Below, one piece after another: positions 10,233 through 18,743 of a stretch of 53,381 nt of DNA. Source of the stretch: Symbiodinium natans (taxonomy: Eukaryota; Sar; Dinophyceae; Suessiales; Symbiodiniaceae); NCBI GenBank assembly GCA_905221605.1, contig CAJNDS010002700.1, positions 1 through 53,381 on the forward strand, given 5' to 3'. Each line of letters opens with the position of its first letter. Positions within the stretch are counted from its first letter, which is position 1. A program made the translations under genes and the position numbers. A model generated the notes under the pieces. It did not search any database. It was given only the letters and a program-made list of their open reading frames with translations, and was not told the origin of the DNA.

Positions 10233-10657
10233 GCTTCGGGCTTCAGGCTTAAGGTCTCGGTCTAGTTTAGGGACTTCAGGGTTTAGGGTTTAGGGTTTAG
10301 GGTTTCGGAGCCTCACTCGCGCGCTTCTTTCTCCGCATTGCACAGAGGCCTCTCTGCACAACAGCTATGTACATGGCGGTTTGGCTTGGACTTTCAGATT
10401 GGACCTTGGGATGTTCCTCCTTATAATACCAGCTCCTTATAATCCATTCCAAACCCATATGGCTAGTTCTCTACATTGGAAGGAGGGTTCTGTATGGGAG
10501 GGCTTAGGGTTTAGGGTTCGGGGGAACTAGGTTCCCCGTCCCCCCCCCCCCCCCCCCCATGGAATTAACCCCCCCCCCCCCCCGATTGTTGTAGTGCCCT
10601 CCTTGAAAAGTACCTTGGATCAATCATGCCGACTTTTTGCGGAACCCGCCGGTATCT

Positions 10658-10787
10658 AAACCCTAAACCCTAAACCCTAAACCCTAAACCCTAAACCCTA
10701 AACCCTAAACCCTAAACCCTAAACCCTAAACCCTAGACCCTAAACCCGAAACCCTAAACCCTAAACCCTAAACCCTAAACCCTAAAC
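10658..10787. repeat. CCCTAAA array
   Basis: About 18 heptamers with two variant units (CCCTAGA, CCCGAAA). It lies immediately left of the terminal exon of the 10.8-17.0 kb gene, so it occupies the 3' untranslated or downstream region. Confidence 0.95.
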
Positions 10788-10802
10788 AGCACCTCTTTTG
10801 GC

Positions 10803-10874
10803 TCAGTCCTCCTCCTCTCCCTCGTCGGCATCGAAGCTTAAGCGCTGCTTCTTCGTCGAGAAGGCCCGGCTCGC
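10803..10874 (-). CDS. Unknown gene, terminal exon 11
   Basis: 72 nt, phase 0. The acceptor ttgcag precedes GCG. It encodes ASRAFSTKKQRLSFDADEG followed by EEED and TGA. Basic then strongly acidic C-terminus. The left flank is CCCTAAA and the right flank TTTAGGG. Confidence 0.8.
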   Translation of the reverse strand, partial: ASRAFSTKKQRLSFDADEGEEED

Positions 10875-13800
10875 CTGCAAGGTCTTAGACCTAAAGAAAG
10901 CCGTTTAGGGTTTAGGGTTTAGGGTTTAGGGTTTAGGGTTTAGGGTTTAGGGTTTAGGGTTTAGGGTTTAGGGTTTAGGGTTTAGGGTTTAGGGTTTAGG
11001 GTTTAGGGTTTAGGGTTTAGGGTATAGGGGTATTGTTTGGGATGTTCCCCCTTATACTTATAGCCCTTAATAAGGGGTTATAGTACCCCCCCCTAGAATC
11101 CCTTTTCAGGACTGCTAGTATAAGGGGGAACATCCCAACATTACATGGTTTCGGTATTACTTGTTACTGTCTTTGCATTGTTATATTACTGCTTTGGGGC
11201 TTCAGGGCGTTTGGGCTAGGGATGTTTAGCTCAAACCCCTAACCCACCCTAAACCCTAAACCCTAAACCCTAAATCCTAAACCCCAAACCCTAAACCCGA
11301 AACCCTGTGTTTAAACCTTCAAAAGCCCTTGAAAACCCTTAAATCACCTTTAACCCTTAAATCCTCGGACTCCAGCCTCGCCAGCCTCGCCGGCTTCAGC
11401 TCCGAGCTTCTTTGCCAGCTTTCGGGTCACGGCAGCGGTGGTTCTTCTTCCTTCCTTCCTGGGCTTTGGAGGGTTTAGGGTTTAGGGGTTCATAGGGTTT
11501 AGGTTTAGGGTTTAGGGTTTCGAGTTTAGGGTTTAGGGTCTTTGGGGTTTCGGGTTTAGGGGTTTAAGGGTTTTGGGTGTTCTTGATCCTTCTTTCCTTC
11601 CTTCCTTCCTGCCTTCCTTCCTAGGCTTTGGAGTGTTTAGGGTTTAGGGCTTAGAATTTAGGGTTTAGGGTTTTCTTCCTTCCTTCCTTCCTCCCTTCCT
11701 CGGCTTTGTAGGCGCATGGGTTTAAGGCTTGGGGTTGAGGATCTAGGATTGGTTCACTGGACCAAAGCTGCAAAGCCCAAAATGCAACACCCCCCCCCCC
11801 CCCGCCCCCCCCAACGCCGTCGGAGCCCAGAATCACTTCTCCCCACAAAAAACAGCCTAGGTTGCCCTGTAGCCTGGGACTCAAAATAGGTGCAATTGTT
11901 TTTGATTAACGGGGCTTATAAGGGAACCTCAACCCCCAACCCTGAACCCTAAACCCTAAACCCTAAACTCTAAACCCTAAACCCAAGACCTAAGGGTCCC
12001 AAAACAGCACAACACCTGTGATGCTTTTCCCAAGCCTGGCATCTTTTGGAACTTGACGGGCCCATCCTCCTCTGCTTGGGAGGATTTCGAACTTTGACTA
12101 AACCCTAAACCCTAAACCCTAAACGCTGGACCCTGGACTCCTAAACCCTAAACCCTGGACCCTTAACCCCGTTGGGGCTTGGGAGCATAGGCGGGCGTGG
12201 GAGCTGAGGTACAAGTCTTTTAGCCTAGACCTTAAACCCGAGCTGCACGTCCCTAGCCCTTGCGTAGTTCAGTTCAGATAGGTACCCCTGGTTACACTTT
12301 AGGGTTCAGGGTTTACTCAAAGGCAAACTTGGGGGGGGGGGGGGGGGGGGGTGGGTCAGGGAATCGGAACCCTCAGCATCCTAAAGCCGTACACTCCCAA
12401 AACCCAAGCCCAACAATCCAGACCTTCGAGCTTCAGGCTAGGTAGGTGTAGGGTTTAAGGTTTAGGGTTTAGGGCTTCGGGTTTCGGGTTTCGGGCTCAG
12501 CGCTTGACCAAGCCCTGTCCTCTGGGTTCGCCTCGTCCTTCGTGCCCGGAGCCGTGTTTGACGCCCCGCGCTTTCGAGCAAATACGCGGATCTCCTCACA
12601 TCGCTTGTGCTACTCTAAACCCTAAACCCTAAACCCTAAACCCTAAACCCTAAACCCTAAACCCTAGACCCCTTGTATACCCCCAATTATACCCTATACA
12701 TCCCAAGGAAGGGCCCATGAAGCTAGCCTGAGAGCTGATGGCGTTTCAGAGTCCTAGGAATGGACCAATCTAAGGGGCAAGGGTCCGGAATAGCCCTACA
12801 CCCTAAACCCTAAACCCTAAACCCCAAACCCTAAACCCTAAACCCTAACCCTAAACCCTAAACTTTGTTGTTCTTCTTTTGGGGGGCGTTCGGGTTTGGG
12901 ATTCAGGGGCTAGGGTCGGTATAGAGGCTTAGGGCTGAGGATGTAGGAGTTGTCGTATGTTGGGAACCTCTGAAGCTTGAAGCCCTTTAGGGTTTAGGGT
13001 TTAGGGTTTAGGGTTTAGGGTTTAGGGTTTAGGGTTTAGGGTTTAGGGTTTAGGTTTCAGGGTTCAAGCCGAGAAGAGTTGCCTCGGCAGTCAGGTCGCT
13101 GTCCACGATCTGCGCCTTGGCGAAACGTGGGGGGATGAGGTGTGTTTTCACGCCGAATATTCATAGAATTAATGAACCGGACCGGGTCCCCATATGAAGT
13201 GGGGGTCAAGCAACGCAGGCAAGGCGAGCAAGGCAAGTGGGGCAATAGCAATTCTGGAAAGGCAAAGAAGCCCATGCAAGGTAGGGACTCTAAGTAAGGG
13301 AGCCTCTTTTTGCGTGGCGCGAAAACACACTGAACCCCTAAACCCCCAAACCCGAAACCCCCTAAACCCTAAAATCATAATTACTCCCTAAACCCTAAAC
13401 TCCTGCTCCCTAGACCCTAAACCCTAAACCCTAAACCCCAACTCCTCCTGAAGCGCCGAGGGCCCCGCATCCTCGAAGTCATACTCGTCCGCGTCGTTGC
13501 GTCCGAGGGGCGAGCTCCTGGGCGAGGTCGCGGCTTGTCTTGCTTAGGGCTTAGGGTTTTGGGGGTTTAGGGTTTAGGGTTTAGGGTTTAGGGTTTAGGG
13601 TTTAGGGTTTAGGGTTTAGGGTGTGGCGTTTAGGGTTTATGGTGCGGGGTTTAGGGTTTGGGGCGTGGGGTGTGGGCTGTAGGGTTGAGGGCCAAGTTTA
13701 GGGTGTAGATGTGTCGAGCGTCTGGGAAATCTCATTCTAATGATGCTTTTAGCCGGCTTTCGCGCTGCCACTTCGAGAATTGGTAAAAACCACCTCCTCA

Positions 13801-14741
13801 ACATCGGAAAGCCTGAGCCCCAAACCCTACACCCTAAACACCCCCGCCTTATAACTCGTGCACAACCATGGGCCCTAAGCCCTAAACCCTAAACCCTAGA
13901 CCCTAAACCCTAAACCCTAAACCCTAAACACCAGCTCCCAGATCCTAGCCAAAAGCACAACAAAGGGGAACCAACAAATGGGCGCTCTAAGGAATAGCTC
14001 GCAAGAGCTTTGAGAGTTTCCGGGACATTTTGCTACTCTAAGCCCTAACCCCTAAACCCCTAAACCCCTAAACCCCTAAACCCCTAAACCCCTAAACCCC
14101 TAAACCCCTAAACCCCTAAACCCCTAAACCCCTAAACCCTAAACCCCTAAACCCCCCCTAAACCCCTAAACCCCTAAACCCCTAAACCCCTAAACCCCTA
14201 AACCCCTATAAAAACCCTAAACCCCTAAACCCCTAAACCCAAACCCAAAACCCTAAACCCTAAAAACCCGGTTTTTTTTTTTTGGGGGGGGGGGGGGGTT
14301 GAGCTTTCTGGTACCCTGCCCTTCGTCCACTTCAGCCCTGAAGACAGCGATTCAATCTCCAGGTGCCCCACATATGCCTCCTTTTGCGATGTGCTTCATT
14401 TGGGCTTAGGGTTCGTTCGTGTCTTGTCGGGTCTAGGGTTTAGGGTTTAGGGTTTAGGGTTTAGGGTTTAGGGTTTAGGGTTTAGGGTTTAGGGTTTAGG
14501 GTTTAGGGTTTAGGGTTTAGGGTTTAGGGTGTACCTCAATACCCTGAACTCTATGCCCTTTGGGAGTTGTGTCGGGCGTCTTATCTCGCAGCTCTGCGTG
14601 GTTCAGGCCACGCTTGGCCTCGGAAGGCTTGTACTTTGCGTGGATTTCCTCGCGCCGCTGCGGAGCCCTCCCCCTTTTTTGGGGTTTAGGGTTTAGGGTT
14701 TAGGGTTTAGGGTTTAGGGTTTAGGGTTTAGGGTTGTGGGT

Positions 14742-14817
<76 letters not shown>

Positions 14818-17035
14818 GGTGGAAAACTTAGGTATCACTACCATTAAGAGTTCACGGTTTAGCGATTACTAGCCAGGGTCGACAATGCCAACCATGGTGA
14901 AGTTGAACCCTAAAACCTAAACCCTAAACCATTGCGGGCTTGCGGACTCAGTACTCTGTTGTAAACAGCCTGCACTCGGAGGCTCTTGGGTCAGTGTACT
15001 ATAAGAAGTACGAGTACCCACACACCAACCAAACGGGTGTAGGGTTGAGGGCAACAGCAAAGTATTAAAGTCACACCACGACAAGAAGAGCAGCGTTAAA
15101 CACATCCGCAATGTGTCCCGAAGCAAAAAAACTCTAAACGTTAAACCCTAAACCCTAAACCCTAAACCCAAGTAATCGACAGCCGAACGGCCAAAGTGAA
15201 CCATCAATCATTCGGAAGCCAAAACCAAACGACAAGTAGAGCAGGATACTTCACAGGGTCGTCCCAAGGAGCACAAGAGTCGCAGACCTAAAGTCGTAAA
15301 ACCCTAAACCCTAAACCGAAAGTCGTCGGGAATCTTTGGGGGAGGTTTGGGGAACCCTGCGATTGAAACCCTTAAGGCACCCATGCCAAAGCACTTGGAA
15401 GCCTTAAAGCTCTGAACCCTTAAGCCCTAAATCCTAAACCCTAAACCCTAAACCCTAAACCCTAAACCCTAAACCCTAAACCCTAAACCCTAAACCCTTC
15501 TGTCCTGGAGGAACTTCGGCATAACCTGGAGGCGGCTCACGTTGAAGCCACCACCACTCTTCTCGGCAGCTTTGCCTTGAGCGGGAGCGGCATAGGGTTT
15601 AGGGTTTAGGGTTTAGGGTTTAGGGTTTAGGGTTTAGGGTCTAGGGAGGGTCTAGGGTTTAGGGTTGAGGGTTTAGGGTTTGTGGAGCAAGTGTTCTCTA
15701 AAATGAGATCCCTTTTTGAGGTTGCTATTCCAAGGGTGCCGTGCTATATACAGGACGCCAAAAAGGGATCCTATTGTAGAGAGCTACACGTACACAATCA
15801 TCATACTAGAGAAAGGAACCCCCACATAGACTCACCACTAAAAGGGATACAAACCCTGCCCGATAAAAAGGATGCCTATTTCGTTTAGAACGAGTATTTT
15901 GGGCAGTTAGACATTCAAAACCTACAGGCGACACACAAGGAGCAATGACTACGAGGTCTCCACCCTCCCTGCAATCCGAGGGTTTGGGGTTTAGGGTTTA
16001 GGGTTTAGGGAAGCCGTATGTCGTGCCCTGGCTATCATAAACCCTAGAACCCCAGAACCCAGAACCCTAAACCCTAAACCCTAAACGAAGCCGAGGCCGC
16101 AGTCCTACCCAATCCTAACACCTAAAGCGCGCCTCATTCTCAATGCACTACCCTACAAAATCTATGCACCCTAAGCCCTAAACCCCCCTACACCCTATAG
16201 ACCATAGCATAGACCCCAATACAAACGCCATAGACCCTACACCCTATATAAACCACCTCAGGAAAAGAAGGCAGAGTCCCTTGAGAGGTGGGGGAATTGA
16301 GGGCTGAGTGGCGCTAGCATATCATGTTCCATCCAAGGATGCGGGTTTAGGGTTTATGGTTTAGGGTTTGGGGTGTGGGGTTGAGGAATTGGGGTTTGGG
16401 GTTTTGGGTTTAGGGTCCGCGCATCCACCTAAGCAAAGCGTAAACCCGAGACTGCTTGAATGATGCATTTGAGTTAAAAATACGAAATACGACCGCGAAG
16501 CTGAAGCCTTCATGTACACCAGCCCCGGAAAACCTCGAAACCCAAAACCAAGACCCTTACTTGCGTTTCTTATTCTATCTTTTTTCTTTGGGGGGGGGGG
16601 GAGGGTACATAGTTTTTTCTCGTTCCACTATACGAAGTACCACCTAAAATATTTTGGGGTACCCTAAATAACCCAATAAAGGCGGGGATCCACAAAGGGA
16701 CCATGATTAAACGAACTGTCCTAAATTAAGGGGTATAAGGAGGGACCCCTAGAAGGGACCCTTAATCTTATACAACCCCCATATGTACCTTACATACTCC
16801 CTATATACCTAAGTAGCCCCTGAATAACCCCTAGATAACTCCTAAGGTCCCTTATAAGGTTCCCTCCTTTGGTCCCTTGATAACCCTAAACCCTAAACCC
16901 TAAACCCTGAACCCTTTTGCCCCGGCCTCCTTTCGCGCCTCCTCCTTTGCCTCCTCCACCTTTGCCGCCTCCGCCTTTGCCGCCTCCTTTTCCGCGCTTG
17001 CCGCCTTTTCCCCGGGGCCCCTCGTCGTCCGACAT
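10803..17035 (-). CDS. Eleven-exon gene, Lys/Gly-rich N-terminus, function unknown
   Basis: Rebuilt by eye from 11 small exons that join in one open frame from ATG (17035-17033) to TGA (10805-10803), giving roughly 230 residues. The N-terminus is MSDDEGPRGKGGKRGKGGGK followed by more KGGG repeats; the middle contains EAYVGHLEIESLSSGLKWTK and LSDVEEVVFTNSRSGS; the tail is acidic, ending DADEGEEED. Donors are 4 GC, 3 GA and 3 GT, and all acceptors but one are AG|G. No family recognised. The basic Gly/Lys head and acidic tail would suit a nucleic-acid-binding or nucleolar protein, but that is a guess. An extra exon may exist near 11.37-11.43 kb (reading KKLGAEAGEAGEAG). Confidence 0.75.
10905..11028. 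repeat. TTTAGGG array, about 17 units
   Basis: One of the longest perfect telomere-like arrays, within the last intron of the unknown gene. In the sense (minus) strand it is CCCTAAA close to the 3' splice site. Confidence 0.97.
11036..11139. mobile_element. MITE family B, copy 1
   Basis: About 104 bp with long terminal inverted repeats: left gggatgttcccccttatact, right agtataagggggaacatccc, an exact complement. The interior carries agcccttaata and cctttttcagg-like sub-arms. It is inserted directly beside a telomere-like array inside an intron. Other copies: 33.8, 35.5 and 44.8 kb. Confidence 0.9.
11440..11730. repeat. CTTC microsatellites with TTTAGGG units
   Basis: Three runs of TTCC/CTTC (about 11448, 11590 and 11675) alternate with TTTAGGG tracts. 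The phrase cttcct..ggctttg..gggtttagggt recurs three times, so a compound unit of roughly 100 bp has been tandemly copied. Confidence 0.7.
12016..12069 (-). CDS. Unknown gene, exon 10
   Basis: 54 nt, phase 0 at both ends. Acceptor gcagag|gag, donor cag|gtgttg (GT). Encodes EDGPVKFQKMPGLGKASQ. Confidence 0.65.
12538..12594 (-). CDS. Unknown gene, exon 9
   Basis: 57 nt, phase 0. Acceptor gtgag|gag, donor aag|gacgag (GA); using the alternative donor gag|gcgaac would add two residues. Encodes EIRVFARKRGASNTAPGTK, a basic segment. Confidence 0.65.
12985..13052. repeat. TTTAGGG array
   Basis: About ten units, G-rich strand on plus, within an intron of the unknown gene. CCCTAAA tracts at 12613-12665 and 12800-12860 lie in the same intron in the opposite orientation. 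Confidence 0.95.
13083..13115 (-). CDS. Unknown gene, exon 8
   Basis: 33 nt mini-exon, phase 0. Acceptor ccaag|gcg, donor gag|gcaact (GC). Encodes AQIVDSDLTAE. Confidence 0.65.
13472..13517 (-). CDS. Unknown gene, exon 7
   Basis: 46 nt, enters in phase 2 and leaves in phase 0. Acceptor cccag|gagc, donor gag|gatgcg (GA). Encodes SSPLGRNDADEYDFE. Flanks are CCCTAAA (left) and TTTAGGG (right). Confidence 0.7.
13762..13812 (-). CDS. Unknown gene, exon 6
   Basis: 51 nt. Acceptor ctcag|gctt, donor gc|gaaagc (GA). Encodes LSDVEEVVFTNSRSGS. Phases match exons 5 and 7. Confidence 0.65.
13986..14032 (-). CDS. Unknown gene, exon 5
   Basis: 47 nt. Acceptor gagtag|caa is the only one in this gene not followed by G; donor ga|gcgccc (GC). 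Encodes QNVPETLKALASYSL and completes a Glu codon at the junction. Confidence 0.6.
14040..14240. repeat. CCCCTAAA octamer array
   Basis: About 20 tandem octamers CCCCTAAA, one base longer than the dominant heptamer, with two small interruptions. Its uniformity over 200 bp implies local amplification of one variant. Confidence 0.95.
14315..14380 (-). CDS. Unknown gene, exon 4
   Basis: 66 nt, phase 0. Acceptor aaaag|gag, donor agg|gtacca (GT). Encodes EAYVGHLEIESLSSGLKWTK plus GR. Confidence 0.7.
14433..14530. repeat. TTTAGGG array
   Basis: About 14 perfect heptamers between exons 3 and 4 of the unknown gene. Confidence 0.95.
14619..14648 (-). CDS. Unknown gene, exon 3
   Basis: 30 nt mini-exon, phase 0. 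Acceptor gcgag|gaa, donor gag|gccaag (GC). Encodes EIHAKYKPSE. The open frame runs on through the donor, so a longer exon (adding AKRGLNHAEL) is the alternative. Confidence 0.55.
14742..14816. repeat. Uninterrupted poly-G tract, about 75 bp
   Basis: A single G run directly after a TTTAGGG array. It is strongly G-quadruplex-prone; the length may be affected by sequencing or assembly error. Confidence 0.9.
15526..15575 (-). CDS. Unknown gene, exon 2
   Basis: 50 nt. Acceptor ctcaag|gc, donor cag|gttatg (GT). Encodes KAAEKSGGGFNVSRLQ after completing a Gly codon with exon 1. The flanks are a nine-unit CCCTAAA array (15431-15497) and a six-unit TTTAGGG array (15597-15640). The plus strand is also open but does not fit the chain. 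Confidence 0.65.
15682..15935. mobile_element. Possible foldback element with AAAAGGGATC arms
   Basis: Contains aatgagatccctttttgagg and, further on, ccaaaaagggatcctattg in inverted orientation, with another aaaagggata copy at 15840. The 68-codon plus-strand ORF over it has no family resemblance and is probably a by-product. Confidence 0.4.
16150..16430. other. Intron/degenerate repeat stretch
   Basis: Decayed CCCTACA/CCCTATA units, then variant TTTAGGG units. No exon seen. Confidence 0.6.
16728..16880. mobile_element. MITE family C, copy 1
   Basis: Foldback with left arm ggtataaggagggacccct and right arm aggttccctcctttggtccc. The interior contains cttaatcttatacaa, tatgtacctta and ctaagtagcccctgaataac. 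A second copy is at 45.70-45.83 kb and a fragment at 38.22-38.26 kb. Confidence 0.8.
16921..17035 (-). CDS. Unknown gene, first coding exon
   Basis: ATG at 17035-17033, chosen because it is the first Met of the only open frame and because the Lys-Gly repeat begins right after it. 115 nt, encoding MSDDEGPRGKGGKRGKGGGK and further KGGG units, ending at donor gg|gcaaaa (GC). Just upstream in the sense strand is gatctag|aagccggcgac, a possible acceptor for the trans-spliced leader that dinoflagellate mRNAs receive; this is inferred and was not tested. Confidence 0.7.
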
Positions 17036-17159
17036 GGCGTCGCCGGCTTCTAGATCTGCGTGCTGCTATATGCGTATCCACATCTATATCTCTTTACATC
17101 TACAGATTATATATATGTCTATATATATATACACATATATGGAGGTTTACGATTATAGG

Positions 17160-17236
17160 GGACCCCTAGAATAGAGCCCCAAATAGTAGGATCCCCTTAT
17201 CATAAGGACCCCAATAAGGTACCCCTAACTTCGTAA
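17160..17236. mobile_element. MITE family F, copy
   Basis: Contains gccccaaatagtaggatccc and aaggaccccaataaggtacc. It shares at least 45 aligned bases with 37.97-38.03 kb and part of 5.50-5.58 kb. It is followed by a TA/CA microsatellite at 17245-17310. Confidence 0.65.
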
Positions 17237-17394
17237 GCCCCCATATGTACACATATATATATATATACGGATAGAAATACCCACAGATAAGGTGCAAGCA
17301 AAACACACACATACCACAGACCATGAGCATGCCTCGTACTCCTTCTTGCATTCAGACGTGAGCTGTCCAGCAAGGCACCCAAAATAACCCTCAA

Positions 17395-17480
17395 CCCTAA
17401 ACCCTAAACCCTAGACCCCAAAATCTAAAACCTAAACCCTAAACCCTAGACCCCAAAATCTAAAACCTAACCCGAAACTG
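17395..17480. repeat. 41-bp tandem duplication
   Basis: The unit ccctagaccccaaaatctaa with its flanking CCCTAAA heptamers occurs twice in succession. The unit contains three telomere-like heptamers. Confidence 0.85.
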
Positions 17481-18680
17481 GGATGCTCGAGGCCGAAGGG
17501 GCTGGGGTGAAAGAGCCAAGCGGGAGATCGGTTCCTCAGGGGGGTTTTGGGGTTTAGGGTTTAGGGTTTAGGGATCCGGTCTTACAGAAGATGCTCGGGT
17601 TTCTTAGGGCTCGCGGCCTACAGACCGGCCTACAGACTCTCAACGGTTGCACTAGGCGTCCTAAACTCACTAGGGCCTGTCAAGCCCTAAGCTCCGTAAT
17701 TCTGTAGACCTTCTTAGCCCTTAAAGCCCTAGTACAGTACCCTGTAATCCCCTTTAAACTGTATCACCCTGTAGAAGAACCTACTGGTTTTCAGCAAAGG
17801 CACGACATATCCCCTTATTTATACCCGGTAAGGGTTCATTAGGCCCAAGAGTAACCTAGAAATAAAAAGGGTGCCCTTTTTGGTTTGCCTCAAACGCTCA
17901 GAGCGGTTTAGGGTTTGGGGTTTAGGGAGTTTAGGGTTTAGGGTTTGGGGTTTAGGGCTTAGGTTTTAGCTTAGGTTTTAGGGTTTAAGGGGGGACAAAA
18001 GGGGGTTCATGGGGTTTTGGATTAGGGTTTCGGGGTTGGTTTGAGGCTCAGGGTCTTGCAGTTGCCAGTGCCCTAAGCCTAAACCCTGAACCCCAAACCT
18101 TCAAACCCTAAACCCTGACACCCTGTACCGCACTCAGGGAAGCATCCCATCTCTCTTGCATTCTGACGTCAAATATGTTATCTAAGGCGCCTGAATGATT
18201 GGAATAAGGTTTGGGGGGGGTCATTGTAGCCTAAAGATAAAGGAACCATAGGGGAGTACTTTTCGTAATGGTTCCGACACCTATAATAATTAACATGGGA
18301 CGGCCTTTAAGTGCAGTAAAAGAACATGTTCGCAACTGACAAACAATGCTTACAACAACTTATTTGTCGAATAGTTATTCCAGGTTTTCAAATATACCAG
18401 CAACGGGATCGTTAAAACAAACAATCGCCGTTCGTATGTTGTGTGGAAGATTCGTTGAATATGTATTCGATGGCAACAAAAAATGTAGTCTTTGCAGTTC
18501 CTAAATTCCGAAAGCCTCAACCTCTGAACCCCAAAAGGGGAGTTCGAGGTTTAGGGTTTAGGGTTTAGGGTTTGGGTTTAGGGTTTAGGGTTTATGGTTT
18601 AGGGTTTAGGTTTTAGGGTTCCAAGGATTTGGGGAGTCAGGTTTTCGGGTTTGGGCTCGTGTCGTTGAGGGTTGTTGGGC
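17480..18680. other. Spacer between CDPK stop and the next gene
   Basis: About 1.65 kb separates the CDPK stop codon from the downstream ATG. It holds TTTAGGG tracts at 17540-17570, 17905-17985 and 18547-18620, degenerate CCCTAAA, and an AT-richer unique piece at 18130-18500 with no exon seen. The 17480-17545 island is open on both strands but unassigned. Confidence 0.6.
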
Positions 18681-18686
18681 CCCACC

Positions 18687-18743
18687 TCAAACGCCGAGAC
18701 CGCCGCCGTTGCCATCGACCGCTCGCATCATGTGCATGAACTC
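18687..18743 (-). CDS. CDPK terminal exon
   Basis: 57 nt, phase 0. Acceptor atgcag|gag. Encodes EFMHMMRAVDGNGGGLGV and TGA, completing the exit helix of EF hand 4 (FQ|EFMHMM). CAGGAG occurs at both ends of the intron that precedes it. Confidence 0.93.
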   Translation of the reverse strand, partial: EFMHMMRAVDGNGGGLGV

